Origin: Candidatus Leptofilum proximum
GTDB taxonomy: Bacteria > Chloroflexota > Anaerolineae > Promineifilales > Promineifilaceae
Length of the DNA stretch: 64,000 nucleotides
Assembly: GCA_016710325.1 (NCBI GenBank)
Contig: JADJXK010000001.1
Coordinates: 1,364,001-1,428,000, forward strand
Reading direction: 5' to 3'
Below, piece by piece: positions 1 through 7,220 of this stretch. A program made the position numbers and the translations under genes. The notes beneath the pieces are model-generated. The model made no database searches, was not told the DNA's origin, and saw only the letters and a list, made by a program, of their open reading frames with translations. Positions within the stretch are counted from its first letter, which is position 1; each line of letters opens with the position of its first letter.

Positions 1-533
1 TCGTTGTGGCGGGCATTGGCGTGGTGCCCAACAAAGAGCTGTTTGCCGACTGCGGCCTGCAGATCGCCGACGAAGGCGTTGTGGTCAACCGATTTCTGGA
101 AACGAACTTTCCCAGTGTGGTGGCTGCTGGGGACATTACCTTCTACGAAGACGTTGTTTATGACAAACAGCTGCACATCGAGCACTGGGATAATGCCGTC
201 CAGCAGGGCAAACACGCAGCTCGCGTGATGCTGGGCGAGATCCAGCCCTATACACACGTTCCGTATTTTTTCTCGGATGTGTTTGATCTCTCTTACGAAT
301 TTTGGGGTGATCCGTCCGGTGCGGCGCAAACGGTGCATCGCGGTGAGGTAGAAGACGGCCGTTTCAGCGTGTGGTGGCTGGCGGAAGACGGCCGTTTGCT
401 GGCGGCATTTGTCATGAACCGGCCCGATGAAGAGCGCGAAATGGCGCCGCAGTGGATTCAAGCTGGCAAAAAAATGACTACAGAATGGTTAAAAGAAACC
501 AAAAATTTTGAGGCTGAGTCAGAGAAGACCTAA
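1..533 (+). CDS. NAD(P)/FAD-dependent reductase, C-terminal part (partial)
   Basis: This is the C-terminal ~176 residues of a flavoprotein pyridine-nucleotide reductase whose start lies before the window. The residues AGIGVVPN and the late FAD-contact motif AAGDIT are typical of ferredoxin-reductase/AIF-type enzymes. They are followed by HWDNAVQQGKHAARVMLG and VPYFFSDVFD, which mark the reductase C-terminal (dimerisation) domain of that family. The protein is expected to be cytosolic and to pass electrons from NAD(P)H through FAD to a ferredoxin or other acceptor. The acceptor cannot be told from this part. The next gene starts 33 bases downstream in the same direction. Confidence 0.85.
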   Translation, partial: VVAGIGVVPNKELFADCGLQIADEGVVVNRFLETNFPSVVAAGDITFYEDVVYDKQLHIEHWDNAVQQGKHAARVMLGEIQPYTHVPYFFSDVFDLSYEFWGDPSGAAQTVHRGEVEDGRFSVWWLAEDGRLLAAFVMNRPDEEREMAPQWIQAGKKMTTEWLKETKNFEAESEKT

Positions 534-565
534 CAGTCGCCTTACCTCGGCCAAAGGAGCAAATC

Positions 566-1054
566 ATGTCTACAAATCCTCCAACAAGAGTAAATCCATC
601 AACACAAGAAGTGAAGCATCATCTTGACCAGTGGGAGATCGGTATTGGTCGGCTGGAAGATGAGATTCACCGTCTCAACCAGGAATCGCAGCGACAATAT
701 GTTGACCAAGTTGCGGTCATGCGGCAGCATCTGAAGGAACTGCGCCTTCGCTTGCAGGCCCTTGAGGCAGGGGAACCCCGGGAATGGCGCGAAAGTCGCC
801 CCGCGTACTACGAGCGCCTGGGGCGCTTCCGCCTGGTCTTTATACAAACAGCCAACAGGATGAAGCAGGAAGAACAGGCGGGCCTGGGCTGGCTTCAAGG
901 CTTCACCGATGAACGGACCCATGAGTCGGCCGGTTGGACGGAAGGTATAGGTGAGGAGCCGGAGGGCTCGGCTGGTTGGACGGAAGGTATGGGCCACCAT
1001 CCTGAGGGTTCAGAAGGTTGGACCGAAGGGTATGACGAAGTGAACAAAGATTAA
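566..1054 (+). CDS. Coiled-coil protein with C-terminal GWTEG repeats
   Basis: This 162-residue protein is not recognised. Residues about 15-70 are charged and heptad-like (QWEIGIGRLEDEIHRLNQ and onwards), suggesting an alpha-helical coiled coil. Residues about 115-158 contain three near-identical units of about 15-16 residues built on SAGWTEG/SEGWTEG, separated by acidic or histidine-rich spacers. No signal peptide or membrane segment is visible. A strong ribosome binding site AAAGGAG lies 9 bases before the ATG. It follows the reductase gene by 33 bases and is closed by a clear terminator, so the two genes are probably one transcript. The function is unknown; the repeats could be a binding peptide array. 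Confidence 0.75.
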   Translation: MSTNPPTRVNPSTQEVKHHLDQWEIGIGRLEDEIHRLNQESQRQYVDQVAVMRQHLKELRLRLQALEAGEPREWRESRPAYYERLGRFRLVFIQTANRMKQEEQAGLGWLQGFTDERTHESAGWTEGIGEEPEGSAGWTEGMGHHPEGSEGWTEGYDEVNKD

Positions 1055-1090
1055 GGCTGTTCCACCGTGCTGAATAATTTCCCCTGACGT

Positions 1091-1129
1091 GGCGGCCGGT
1101 TAAGAGAAATCTTGCCGACCGCCTTTTTT
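1091..1129 (+). terminator. Rho-independent terminator
   Basis: GGCGG-x-CGG pairs with CCG-x-CCGCC, and an inner AAGA-GAAA-TCTT closes the loop with a GAAA tetraloop. Six T residues follow directly. It sits 37 bases after the stop of the GWTEG-repeat gene and ends that transcript. Confidence 0.85.
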
Positions 1130-1284
1130 GTTGTGGCAGCAAAGCTGTGTTTCAACTTGCCCTTTAATTGATAGAGTAAGTCGTCATTTGTATACTTGGA
1201 CAGTCGTGAAAACTGTGCCAGGCAACGGCCGTTTTCTTCACTCACAAATTCCAGTCAAACAAGCGTCATGAAAAAGGACAACCA

Positions 1285-1584
1285 ATGAAACGTGCTGCGG
1301 CGATGGATGGATTACTGGTTTTTGATGGGGCCGTAACGGCCGTTTGCAGCCGCTTCACCAATAACACCGGCAGCGGTGTTTTTGTCTCAAGCTCGGGACA
1401 GCTAACGGTGCAAATCAGCAGTTGGGCGCTGATGGGTAACGGCAACGCCACCGGCCCGGCCGGAATTGGCCCCGGCAGCGGCGATGCGGCGCTGGGCAAC
1501 GTGCTTTTTGCTCCCTGGCTGGATGAAGATGCATGCACAACGGTGAGCTATCAGTTATATTTGCCCTATGTGTTAACACCTTGA
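1285..1584 (+). pseudogene. C-terminal fragment of a secreted surface protein
   Basis: The 99-residue reading frame lacks a signal peptide but reads like the tail of a large exported beta-rich protein (SRFTNNTGSGVFVSSSG is parallel beta-helix-like). It ends in YQLYLPYVLTP. The same kind of tail (YELYLPFILK) closes the big repeat protein that ends at 14461. A weak AAAAAGGAC precedes the ATG. I read it as the surviving 3' end of a decayed gene; a short functional protein cannot be excluded. Confidence 0.45.
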
Positions 1585-1614
1585 AATTGTGGTTCGTATA
1601 GCCACTAGAAGTGG

Positions 1615-1656
1615 TTGAGTAATTGGGTAGCTGCGAGCAATTACCCAATTACTCAA
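1615..1656. repeat. Stutter palindrome, ATTACCCAATTACTCAA type
   Basis: Perfect 15-base arms TTGAGTAATTGGGTA and TACCCAATTACTCAA flank a 12-base loop. Each arm is itself an imperfect tandem of TAATTGGG-like units. Related copies lie at 53631-53665 and 61051-61114. It sits between two plus-strand genes and could act as a transcript end or processing signal. Confidence 0.8.
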
Positions 1657-1687
1657 TTGCCCAATCCAGGTCTTTTTTCGGTAAACC

Positions 1688-2440
1688 ATGACGAGTGAGA
1701 AACCTGTACGCGACGAAAAATTTGAATGGCCAATTTACGTGGATGCTACCCTGGCGGGTCTGGCCGTCCTGATCCCCATCCCGTTGCTGGACGTGCTGTT
1801 TGAGTGGCTTTTTAAGCGGCGAATGCCCCAGGCGATTGCCAGGCGCAACGGCCGTACTCTATCCCCAGAAACCGTCAGCCAGCTTAACCGCAGCCAGTTT
1901 AGCTGCATGGGCTGCCTGCTCTGGCCGCTGGAACTGGTCTGGCTGCTGCTCAAGCGCACGTTTCGCACCATTCTTTACTTCCTCACCATCAAAGACGCCA
2001 CGGACAACCTGAGCTACTACTGGCACCGCGCCTTTCTGCTTGATTTGATGATGAAGCGAGGCGACCTGGAGAATCGCGCAGATGCGCCCCTGGCTGCCGA
2101 AGCGCTGCATCAGGTGCTGGACAGCCTCACCACCAGCCCGTTGACCCAGCTGGCGCAGCAGGTGGTGGCCAACGTGCGGCACATTTTGCGCTCCAGCTGG
2201 CGCTGGCTACGCCGCAAACAAGAAGATGAGATGATGGCCAATACCCGCACGCAGATGGCCAACGCCTGGCGCGATCTCTCTGGCTATTTTGACCAGGTGG
2301 CCAGCCGGTATGAACAGCAGTTGGAGCAGCTGCACATTGCCCGCCTGCAAAACAGCCTGGTTGTTGACCCAGGCACACCAGAAACGGCCGCTCCGCCCCC
2401 ATCACCATCCCCCCATACCCCACCTGATAACCAAACTTAA
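1688..2440 (+). CDS. Unknown membrane protein
   Basis: This 250-residue protein is not recognised. It has one strong hydrophobic segment near residues 20-42 (ATLAGLAVLIPIPLLDVLFE) and a second at about 75-100 (MGCLLWPLELVWLLLKRTFR). A long polar helical region follows, and the tail is rich in proline and serine (APPPSPSPHTPP). The two hydrophobic segments are separated by a positively charged loop (KRRMPQAIARRNGR), so the loop is probably cytoplasmic. It runs straight into the transporter gene 17 bases downstream and is likely co-transcribed with it. Confidence 0.7.
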   Translation: MTSEKPVRDEKFEWPIYVDATLAGLAVLIPIPLLDVLFEWLFKRRMPQAIARRNGRTLSPETVSQLNRSQFSCMGCLLWPLELVWLLLKRTFRTILYFLTIKDATDNLSYYWHRAFLLDLMMKRGDLENRADAPLAAEALHQVLDSLTTSPLTQLAQQVVANVRHILRSSWRWLRRKQEDEMMANTRTQMANAWRDLSGYFDQVASRYEQQLEQLHIARLQNSLVVDPGTPETAAPPPSPSPHTPPDNQT

Positions 2441-2450
2441 TAAGGAGCCG

Positions 2451-2472
2451 CTGCCCGGTGGCCACCGGGCAG
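2451..2472. repeat. Perfect 22-base palindrome over the MFS start
   Basis: The sequence reads CTGCCCGGTGG and then its exact reverse complement, with no spacer. It lies between the AAGGAG ribosome binding site and the first codons of the transporter, and it contains the GTG start codon. A hairpin here could mask initiation. Confidence 0.85.
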
Positions 2473-3711
2473 CACCGCCTGATGAACTTACGCAATATCG
2501 ATAAACGTTTATTGACCATCCTGCTCATCGTGTTTGTGCAGATGATCGGCGCAGCCATGGCCCTGCCCATTCTGCTGCTCTACGCCCAGCGCCAGTTTGC
2601 GATTCCGCCCCGGTACAACACCCTGCTGCTGTCCTCCTTTTTTGCGGCGCAGTTTTTGGCCGGGCCGGTGATTGGGCGATTGTCGGATAAATACGGCCGT
2701 ATCCCCATCCTCATCATCAGTCAGATCGGCACCGTCATCAGCTTTATCATGATTGGGGCCGCGCCGAACGTGGCCGTGCTGTTCATCGCCCGCATTTTGG
2801 ATGGCATCACCGGGGGCAACATCATTGTCGCCCAGGCGTACATCACCGACATTACCCCGCCCGCCAAACGGACAGAGTCGCTGGGCTACATTTTTGCCGC
2901 TTTTGGCCTGGGATTTGTGTTTGGACCGGGCCTGGGCGGGGTGCTTTCGGCCGCTTTTGGTCCGCGAGTGCCCTTTTTCATGGCGGCCGTGGCGGCAACC
3001 CTTACCGTCATTTTGACCTGGCGCACCCTCACCGAAACCCTTACGCCGGAGCAGCGCATGAAAAACCGGCAGGCGCGTCGCGGGGGTATTGCCCCGGCAG
3101 AAGTGGTGCGCAATATGCCGCTGCTGGCCATCTTGCTCATCGCCTTTATTGGCCAGTTTGCCCTGGGGCTGCTGCAAGCCACCTTTGCCCTGTACGGCGA
3201 TGCGGTGCTTTTTGCCGAATACAGCGAGCGCATTGTGGACTTAGGCATCGGCATTTTGCTCACAACCGTGGGCCTGTCCCAGTTTTTGACGCAAACCCTG
3301 CTGATCCGGCGGCTGCTGCCCCGGCTGGGTGAGGCGAACCTGGTGATTATTGGCGGGGCGCTGCGGGCGGTTGGCATGTTTTTCCTGGCGATTGCCACCG
3401 CACCGTGGTTTGGGATTCCTGGTTCTATCTTCTTCCCCGTCGGTATGGGGTTGATGATGCCGCCGCTGCAATCGCTGTCTACCCGGACGGTGCCGGAGGA
3501 GGTGCGCGGTGGCGTGTTGGGGATGTTCCAATCGACGGTGAGCCTGGCCACCATTTTTAGCACGGCGCTGGCCGGGGCGATTTTTGCCTTTAACCCGCGT
3601 TACCCGTACTGGCTAGGCATGGCCTTATCGCTGTTTGCCATCATTCCAGCTTACTACTTTTTGCAACGGCCGTTACGCAAAACACCTCAGGGAACGGCCG
3701 TACCCAAGTAG
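2458..3711 (+). CDS. MFS transporter (TetA-like)
   Basis: This is a 417-residue, twelve-helix major facilitator of the tetracycline/drug-efflux branch. The family motif A is present as GRLSDKYGRIPIL after the second helix, and GFVFGPGLGGVL matches motif C of antiporters. Such proteins export small hydrophobic compounds in exchange for protons at the cytoplasmic membrane. The GTG start at 2458 lies 11 bases after AAGGAG; an ATG at 2482 is the alternative. The gene follows an unknown membrane protein by 17 bases. The substrate cannot be predicted. Confidence 0.88.
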   Translation: MATGQHRLMNLRNIDKRLLTILLIVFVQMIGAAMALPILLLYAQRQFAIPPRYNTLLLSSFFAAQFLAGPVIGRLSDKYGRIPILIISQIGTVISFIMIGAAPNVAVLFIARILDGITGGNIIVAQAYITDITPPAKRTESLGYIFAAFGLGFVFGPGLGGVLSAAFGPRVPFFMAAVAATLTVILTWRTLTETLTPEQRMKNRQARRGGIAPAEVVRNMPLLAILLIAFIGQFALGLLQATFALYGDAVLFAEYSERIVDLGIGILLTTVGLSQFLTQTLLIRRLLPRLGEANLVIIGGALRAVGMFFLAIATAPWFGIPGSIFFPVGMGLMMPPLQSLSTRTVPEEVRGGVLGMFQSTVSLATIFSTALAGAIFAFNPRYPYWLGMALSLFAIIPAYYFLQRPLRKTPQGTAVPK

Positions 3712-3815
3712 AAATATATCCTCCCGACCTGCTTTCCCAGCGGCCCAGCGTAGCATGAAATGAACTTTTTGCGATAATTGGCATCTGGCATGAGACAAGT
3801 GAGGCGTAAGCAACC

Positions 3816-4433
3816 ATGAAGTTAGCGGTATTTGGCGCCACTGGCGGCACCGGCAAAGAAATTGTGAAGCAGGCCCTGGCGGCTGGCCATGAAGTCACCG
3901 TTCTGGTGCGCGATCCGGCACGATTGACGATCAAACATGACAAGCTCTACCTGGTCATCGGTAATGTGTTGAATGCAGACAAGGTAGAAGAGACGCTGGC
4001 TGGTTCCGACGCCGTTTGTTGTTCCCTGGGCAGCACGCCCAACAATCCAGACATGGCGGTCTCCGACGGCACACGCAACATCATCGACTGCATGACCAAG
4101 CAGGGCATCAGGCGCCTGGTAGTGGTGACAGCCATGGGGGTGGGCGACAGCTTGGAGCAGGTAACGCTGACGTTCAAAATGTTGATGAAAACTGTCTTAC
4201 GTAAGGCGTATGAAGACAAAGAACGCCAGGAGCAGCTGGTGCGCAAAAGTGATCTCGACTGGGTCATTGTGCGCCCCGGCGGGCTAACCAACGGCCCGGC
4301 CACCGGCGACTACCAGTTTGGCCTCGATCCCGCCATTGGCAGCGGACAGGTTTCGCGGGCCGACGTAGCCGCCTTCGTTTTACAGCAGCTGACAGACGAT
4401 ACCTTCTTGCACAAAACCCCGGTAATTACCTGA
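3816..4433 (+). CDS. NAD(P)-binding SDR-fold protein (atypical)
   Basis: This 205-residue Rossmann-fold protein opens with the nucleotide-binding motif FGATGGTGKEIVKQALAAGH. It belongs to the atypical short-chain dehydrogenase group (NAD(P)-binding, NmrA/BVR-B-like), which often lacks the YxxxK catalytic pair and may act as a redox sensor or small reductase. It keeps RLVVVTAMGVGD and DWVIVRPGGLTN, the usual strand-5 and strand-6 regions. A paralogue with almost the same N-terminus lies at 62493-63122 on the other strand. It stands alone with its own upstream region. Confidence 0.85.
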   Translation: MKLAVFGATGGTGKEIVKQALAAGHEVTVLVRDPARLTIKHDKLYLVIGNVLNADKVEETLAGSDAVCCSLGSTPNNPDMAVSDGTRNIIDCMTKQGIRRLVVVTAMGVGDSLEQVTLTFKMLMKTVLRKAYEDKERQEQLVRKSDLDWVIVRPGGLTNGPATGDYQFGLDPAIGSGQVSRADVAAFVLQQLTDDTFLHKTPVIT

Positions 4434-4775
4434 TTCCCCAGTGAAACCATCGTGAAAAGTCAGGCGCGTTTGTGGCCTTTTGGCCATTAGCGGGTCTTTT
4501 TATGTCTGGTTGTAAATTATTTCACAAGTTATGCGTACGGCCGTATGCAGCCGATAAACGCTAACCATGCTATGTTGTGATGATGCCTTGGCATCACTTG
4601 TGTAAACGGCCGTTGTGCAGTTGGTTAAACAATCGCTTTCTCACAATCTATGAGCCGGTTACACCGCTGTTTGAAAAATCAATTTGTATAGTTGCCAAGC
4701 TAGCCGAGCTCCTCCTTTACCTTTGCCGCATGCTGCCCAGTGCACCGGCTCTTTTGGCAAATGGTTTCTATTTTC
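4434..4775. other. Intergenic stretch without a gene
   Basis: There is no convincing coding frame in these ~340 bases. They hold two copies of the ACGGCCGT octamer (near 4539 and 4605) and a small hairpin, GATGCC-TT-GGCATC, near 4580-4597. The upstream region of the DUF3307 gene must lie here, but no clear -35/-10 pair stands out. Confidence 0.6.
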
Positions 4776-5315
4776 ATGACGACCTTTCTGGCCCTCTTGT
4801 TGGCCCATTTATTAGCTGATTTTCCCCTACAAACGAACCGCATTTTTCGCTTGAAAGTTGCCGGTAATGCCGGCCTGGTGCTGCATGTGCTCATTCATAT
4901 CCTCACCACGGCGCTGCTGGTGCGGCGGCCCGCCAGTCACTTGGACCTTCTCCTGGTGCTGGGCGTGGTGCATTTTCTGATTGACTGGATCAAGCTGCGC
5001 TTTCCGCACGACCCGCAGTGGCCGGGCTTTTTGCTGGATCAGCTGGCGCACCTGCTTTCGCTGGGATTGCTGGCGTTGTGGCAGCCGGAGGTAACGGCCG
5101 TCCTCTCCCCCTGGCTGATGCTACCCCTCATCTGGCTGGTTTTGCTGCCCGCCCTGCTGATGCTGCTCTGGGTTTGGGCCAACGATGTGCAGCAGGATAC
5201 CCGCTACCAGGCGTCTCCCTCCGTGCATTGGGCCAGCCGCCGTCTGCTCACCCTCTCGCAGCAAACCGGCTGGGCGACCGTGCTGCTGGTGTTTGTCTGC
5301 CGGTTTATACTGTAG
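4776..5315 (+). CDS. DUF3307 membrane protein
   Basis: This is a ~179-residue polytopic membrane protein. Its N-terminus, FLALLLAHLLADFPLQTNRI, is the signature of the DUF3307 family, and a later helix contains VVHFLIDWIKL, with the His and Asp that the family conserves. Five or six hydrophobic segments are visible. The function of DUF3307 proteins is not established. I prefer the ATG at 4776 because the family motif begins right there; a GTG at 4740 would add 12 residues. A receiver-domain gene follows 107 bases later. Confidence 0.8.
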   Translation: MTTFLALLLAHLLADFPLQTNRIFRLKVAGNAGLVLHVLIHILTTALLVRRPASHLDLLLVLGVVHFLIDWIKLRFPHDPQWPGFLLDQLAHLLSLGLLALWQPEVTAVLSPWLMLPLIWLVLLPALLMLLWVWANDVQQDTRYQASPSVHWASRRLLTLSQQTGWATVLLVFVCRFIL

Positions 5316-5422
5316 GTACTTTCTGGCTATATTTTCCTACTGCGATAGAGTGGTTCTTCATGGTTTAATACACAGGGGAATAAGCTTACCCAATTTATAG
5401 GTCCAAAACAGAGGAGATTTCC

Positions 5423-5806
5423 GTGAAGTACTCAATCTTATTAGTGGATGATGACCCTAATTTGCGCGACATGCTGCGCCAAATGCTGGAAATTGGTGGC
5501 TTTGACGTAGTAGAAGCCGAAGACGGACTGGATGCCCTGGAAAAACTGGAGGAGATGACGCCCGACATTCTAGTTTTGGACGTGATGATGCCCAACCTGG
5601 ATGGCGTCAGCCTTTGTAAACAGCTGCGCAGTGATGCCGAATTCATGAGCCTGCCCATCATCATGCTGAGCGGCAAAACGCAGCACCGGGCAGTGGAGGA
5701 AGGCATGGCGGCCGGGGCCAACTGCTATTTGTGCAAGCCTATCACGGTAGAGGAATTAATCCGCAGCGTGCGCGAGCTTTTGCCTGCGCCGTCACCCTTG
5801 AATTAA
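5423..5806 (+). CDS. Single-domain response regulator (CheY-like receiver)
   Basis: The 127 residues contain only a receiver domain: acidic DDD near residues 9-11, phosphoacceptor Asp in ILVLDVMMPNLDG (~residue 53), the conserved Ser in IIMLSG and Lys in CYLCKPIT. There is no output domain, so it probably works through protein-protein contacts or phosphorelay. The start is GTG, 5 bases after GAGGAGA. No kinase gene is adjacent. Confidence 0.92.
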   Translation: MKYSILLVDDDPNLRDMLRQMLEIGGFDVVEAEDGLDALEKLEEMTPDILVLDVMMPNLDGVSLCKQLRSDAEFMSLPIIMLSGKTQHRAVEEGMAAGANCYLCKPITVEELIRSVRELLPAPSPLN

Positions 5807-5850
5807 GTTCAAAGAGCTTACCTCTGTCATAGCAGGTATCTAGTCTGGAT

Positions 5851-5866
5851 TCCCGCCTGCGCGGGA
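5851..5866. repeat. REP-like GC hairpin
   Basis: TCCCGC-CTGC-GCGGGA forms a short perfect hairpin after TCTGGAT. A sister copy (ATGCCCGC...GCGGGCAT) lies at 21440-21459. Such TGGATTCCCGC elements are common extragenic repeats in many bacteria. Confidence 0.7.
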
Positions 5867-5904
5867 GCAACTGTGATAAAAGTCAAGGTTAAAAGCGAAT
5901 TTGT

Positions 5905-6848
5905 CTAAGCAATTTGCCAAGTTGCTTCATCTCGAATGATAGCATTCAAAATGGTTAACAATTTTCGCATACAGGCCGTGAGCGCTACTTTAGGGAGCTT
6001 TCCCTTAGCAATCAAACGGTTATAAAAGGCTTTAAGAACCGGGTTATAACGAATGCCCGAAAGAGCAGCCATGTACAAAACAGAACGAACATCAGCCCGG
6101 CCGCCAAAGATATGGCGGTGCCCGCGAAAACGGCCGCTGTCACGATTGAACGGAGCCAGGCCGACTAATGCGGCAATTTTTGCCGGGACAAAGTTCCCAA
6201 TTCTGGCAATTCAGCCAGCAACGTAAAGGAGGTGACCGGGCCTACGCCGGGGACGCTTTCTAAACTGGCACGCTTTTCGCGCCACTGGGCGTTTTGGTCA
6301 ATCCAATTATTGAGGTCATCCTCAATTTCAGCTAATTCGGTTTCTAACCAGTCCAAGTGTTTCTGCAAACGAGGCAACAATTCTGGATTGGTCGTGGCAC
6401 GCCGATTCTTCTCGGCTGTTTGCATGTCGATCAGCTGGCGCCGCCGAGTGACCAACGCTTTGATGAGTTGCTGTGCCTCTGTACCGAGAGGCCGTACCTC
6501 GGGACGAATCGCTTCGGCAAAAGCGGCAATCAGCCGAGCATCAATCGCGTCTGTCTTGGCTAATTGTCCCTTGGCACGAGCGAAATTACGGATGCGTGTG
6601 GGGTTGACAACCACGATAGGCAGAGAGACAGCGGCCAGTTCTGTGACCATGGTTTGCTCGAATCCGCCACTTGCTTCAACCACAATAGCAGCGATAGCCG
6701 TTGCCGGTAGCAACCTCTCCACCAGGGCGGCGATGCCGGCAGCGCTGTTCTCGAATCGCGTCACTGCTTTCTGGCCCCACTGGGCCAAATCCAAAGCGGT
6801 CTTTGATACATCGATGCCAAAAAAGGTTTCTTCTGTTTGCTGTTCCAT
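5905..6848 (-). pseudogene. IS110-family transposase, frameshifted
   Basis: The N-terminal 227 residues (6848 down to 6165) carry the RuvC-like DEDD domain: D13 in FFGIDVSK, E58 in IVVEASGG, and D100/D103 in AKTDAIDARLIA. The frame then ends at LSRQKLPH. The missing C-terminal domain follows at once in another frame, from IAALVGLAPFNRDSGRFRGH to RDEATWQIA, ending at 5905. This is the transposase_20 domain with the catalytic serine region (DSGRFRGHRHIFGG). The switch falls in an A5 run near 6178, so one base was probably lost there. IS110 enzymes need both domains, so the element is likely inactive unless ribosomes slip. Confidence 0.9.
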
Positions 6849-7150
6849 GCGTCATTCCTTTGTGACCCGCACTAGCAATAATACGGACTTTACTGTCCTA
6901 ACAACTGTTCGGGTTCTCGTGAACTCTCCTACTCTGGCGGTCTGCGCTCCTGCGCGGCTTTGCGCCTATGACATCGGCCTACCAGAGTTGAGCAATCTTA
7001 ACGGATGGTCGCTTTTTTGGCCTCTTGTTTTATCATTTTCACGATGGGCCTCATCTCCCGCACGGTTTTTGAACCAAATGACAATCGGCCTTTCGTTTTG
7101 CTTTATCATACTAATGACAAGTTAAGAAAAATTGTGTAACTGAGCACTCA
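6849..7150 (-). mobile_element. Non-coding 5' end of the IS110 element
   Basis: About 300 bases upstream of the transposase start hold no convincing gene. In IS110-group elements the non-coding region upstream of the transposase encodes the bridge RNA that pairs with donor and target DNA. This segment is therefore the natural place for such an RNA; that is inference from family knowledge and I did not fold it. IS110 elements have no terminal inverted repeats, so the outer border cannot be fixed by eye. Confidence 0.45.
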
Positions 7151-7199
7151 AAAACAAAAAACACGCAGGTGAACATGGTGTTTACCTGCGTGTTTTTTT
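7151..7199. terminator. Bidirectional terminator
   Basis: AACACGCAGGT and ACCTGCGTGTT form a perfect 11-base stem, which extends into flanking A and T runs. It lies just after the malic enzyme stop (minus strand) and has a T-tract on both strands, so it can end transcription from either side. Confidence 0.9.
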
Positions 7200-7220
7200 A
7201 CGTTTGCCGGTTGTCCCGGG

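Noticed and set aside
2509..3563. Long antisense frames over the MFS transporter
   Set aside because: They are mirror frames of a GC-rich gene with clear transporter motifs; low-complexity, Arg/Pro-rich products.
6165..6190. Programmed frameshift in the IS110 transposase
   Set aside because: No standard slippery heptamer, and IS110 enzymes are made from one frame; simple deletion in an A-run is more likely.
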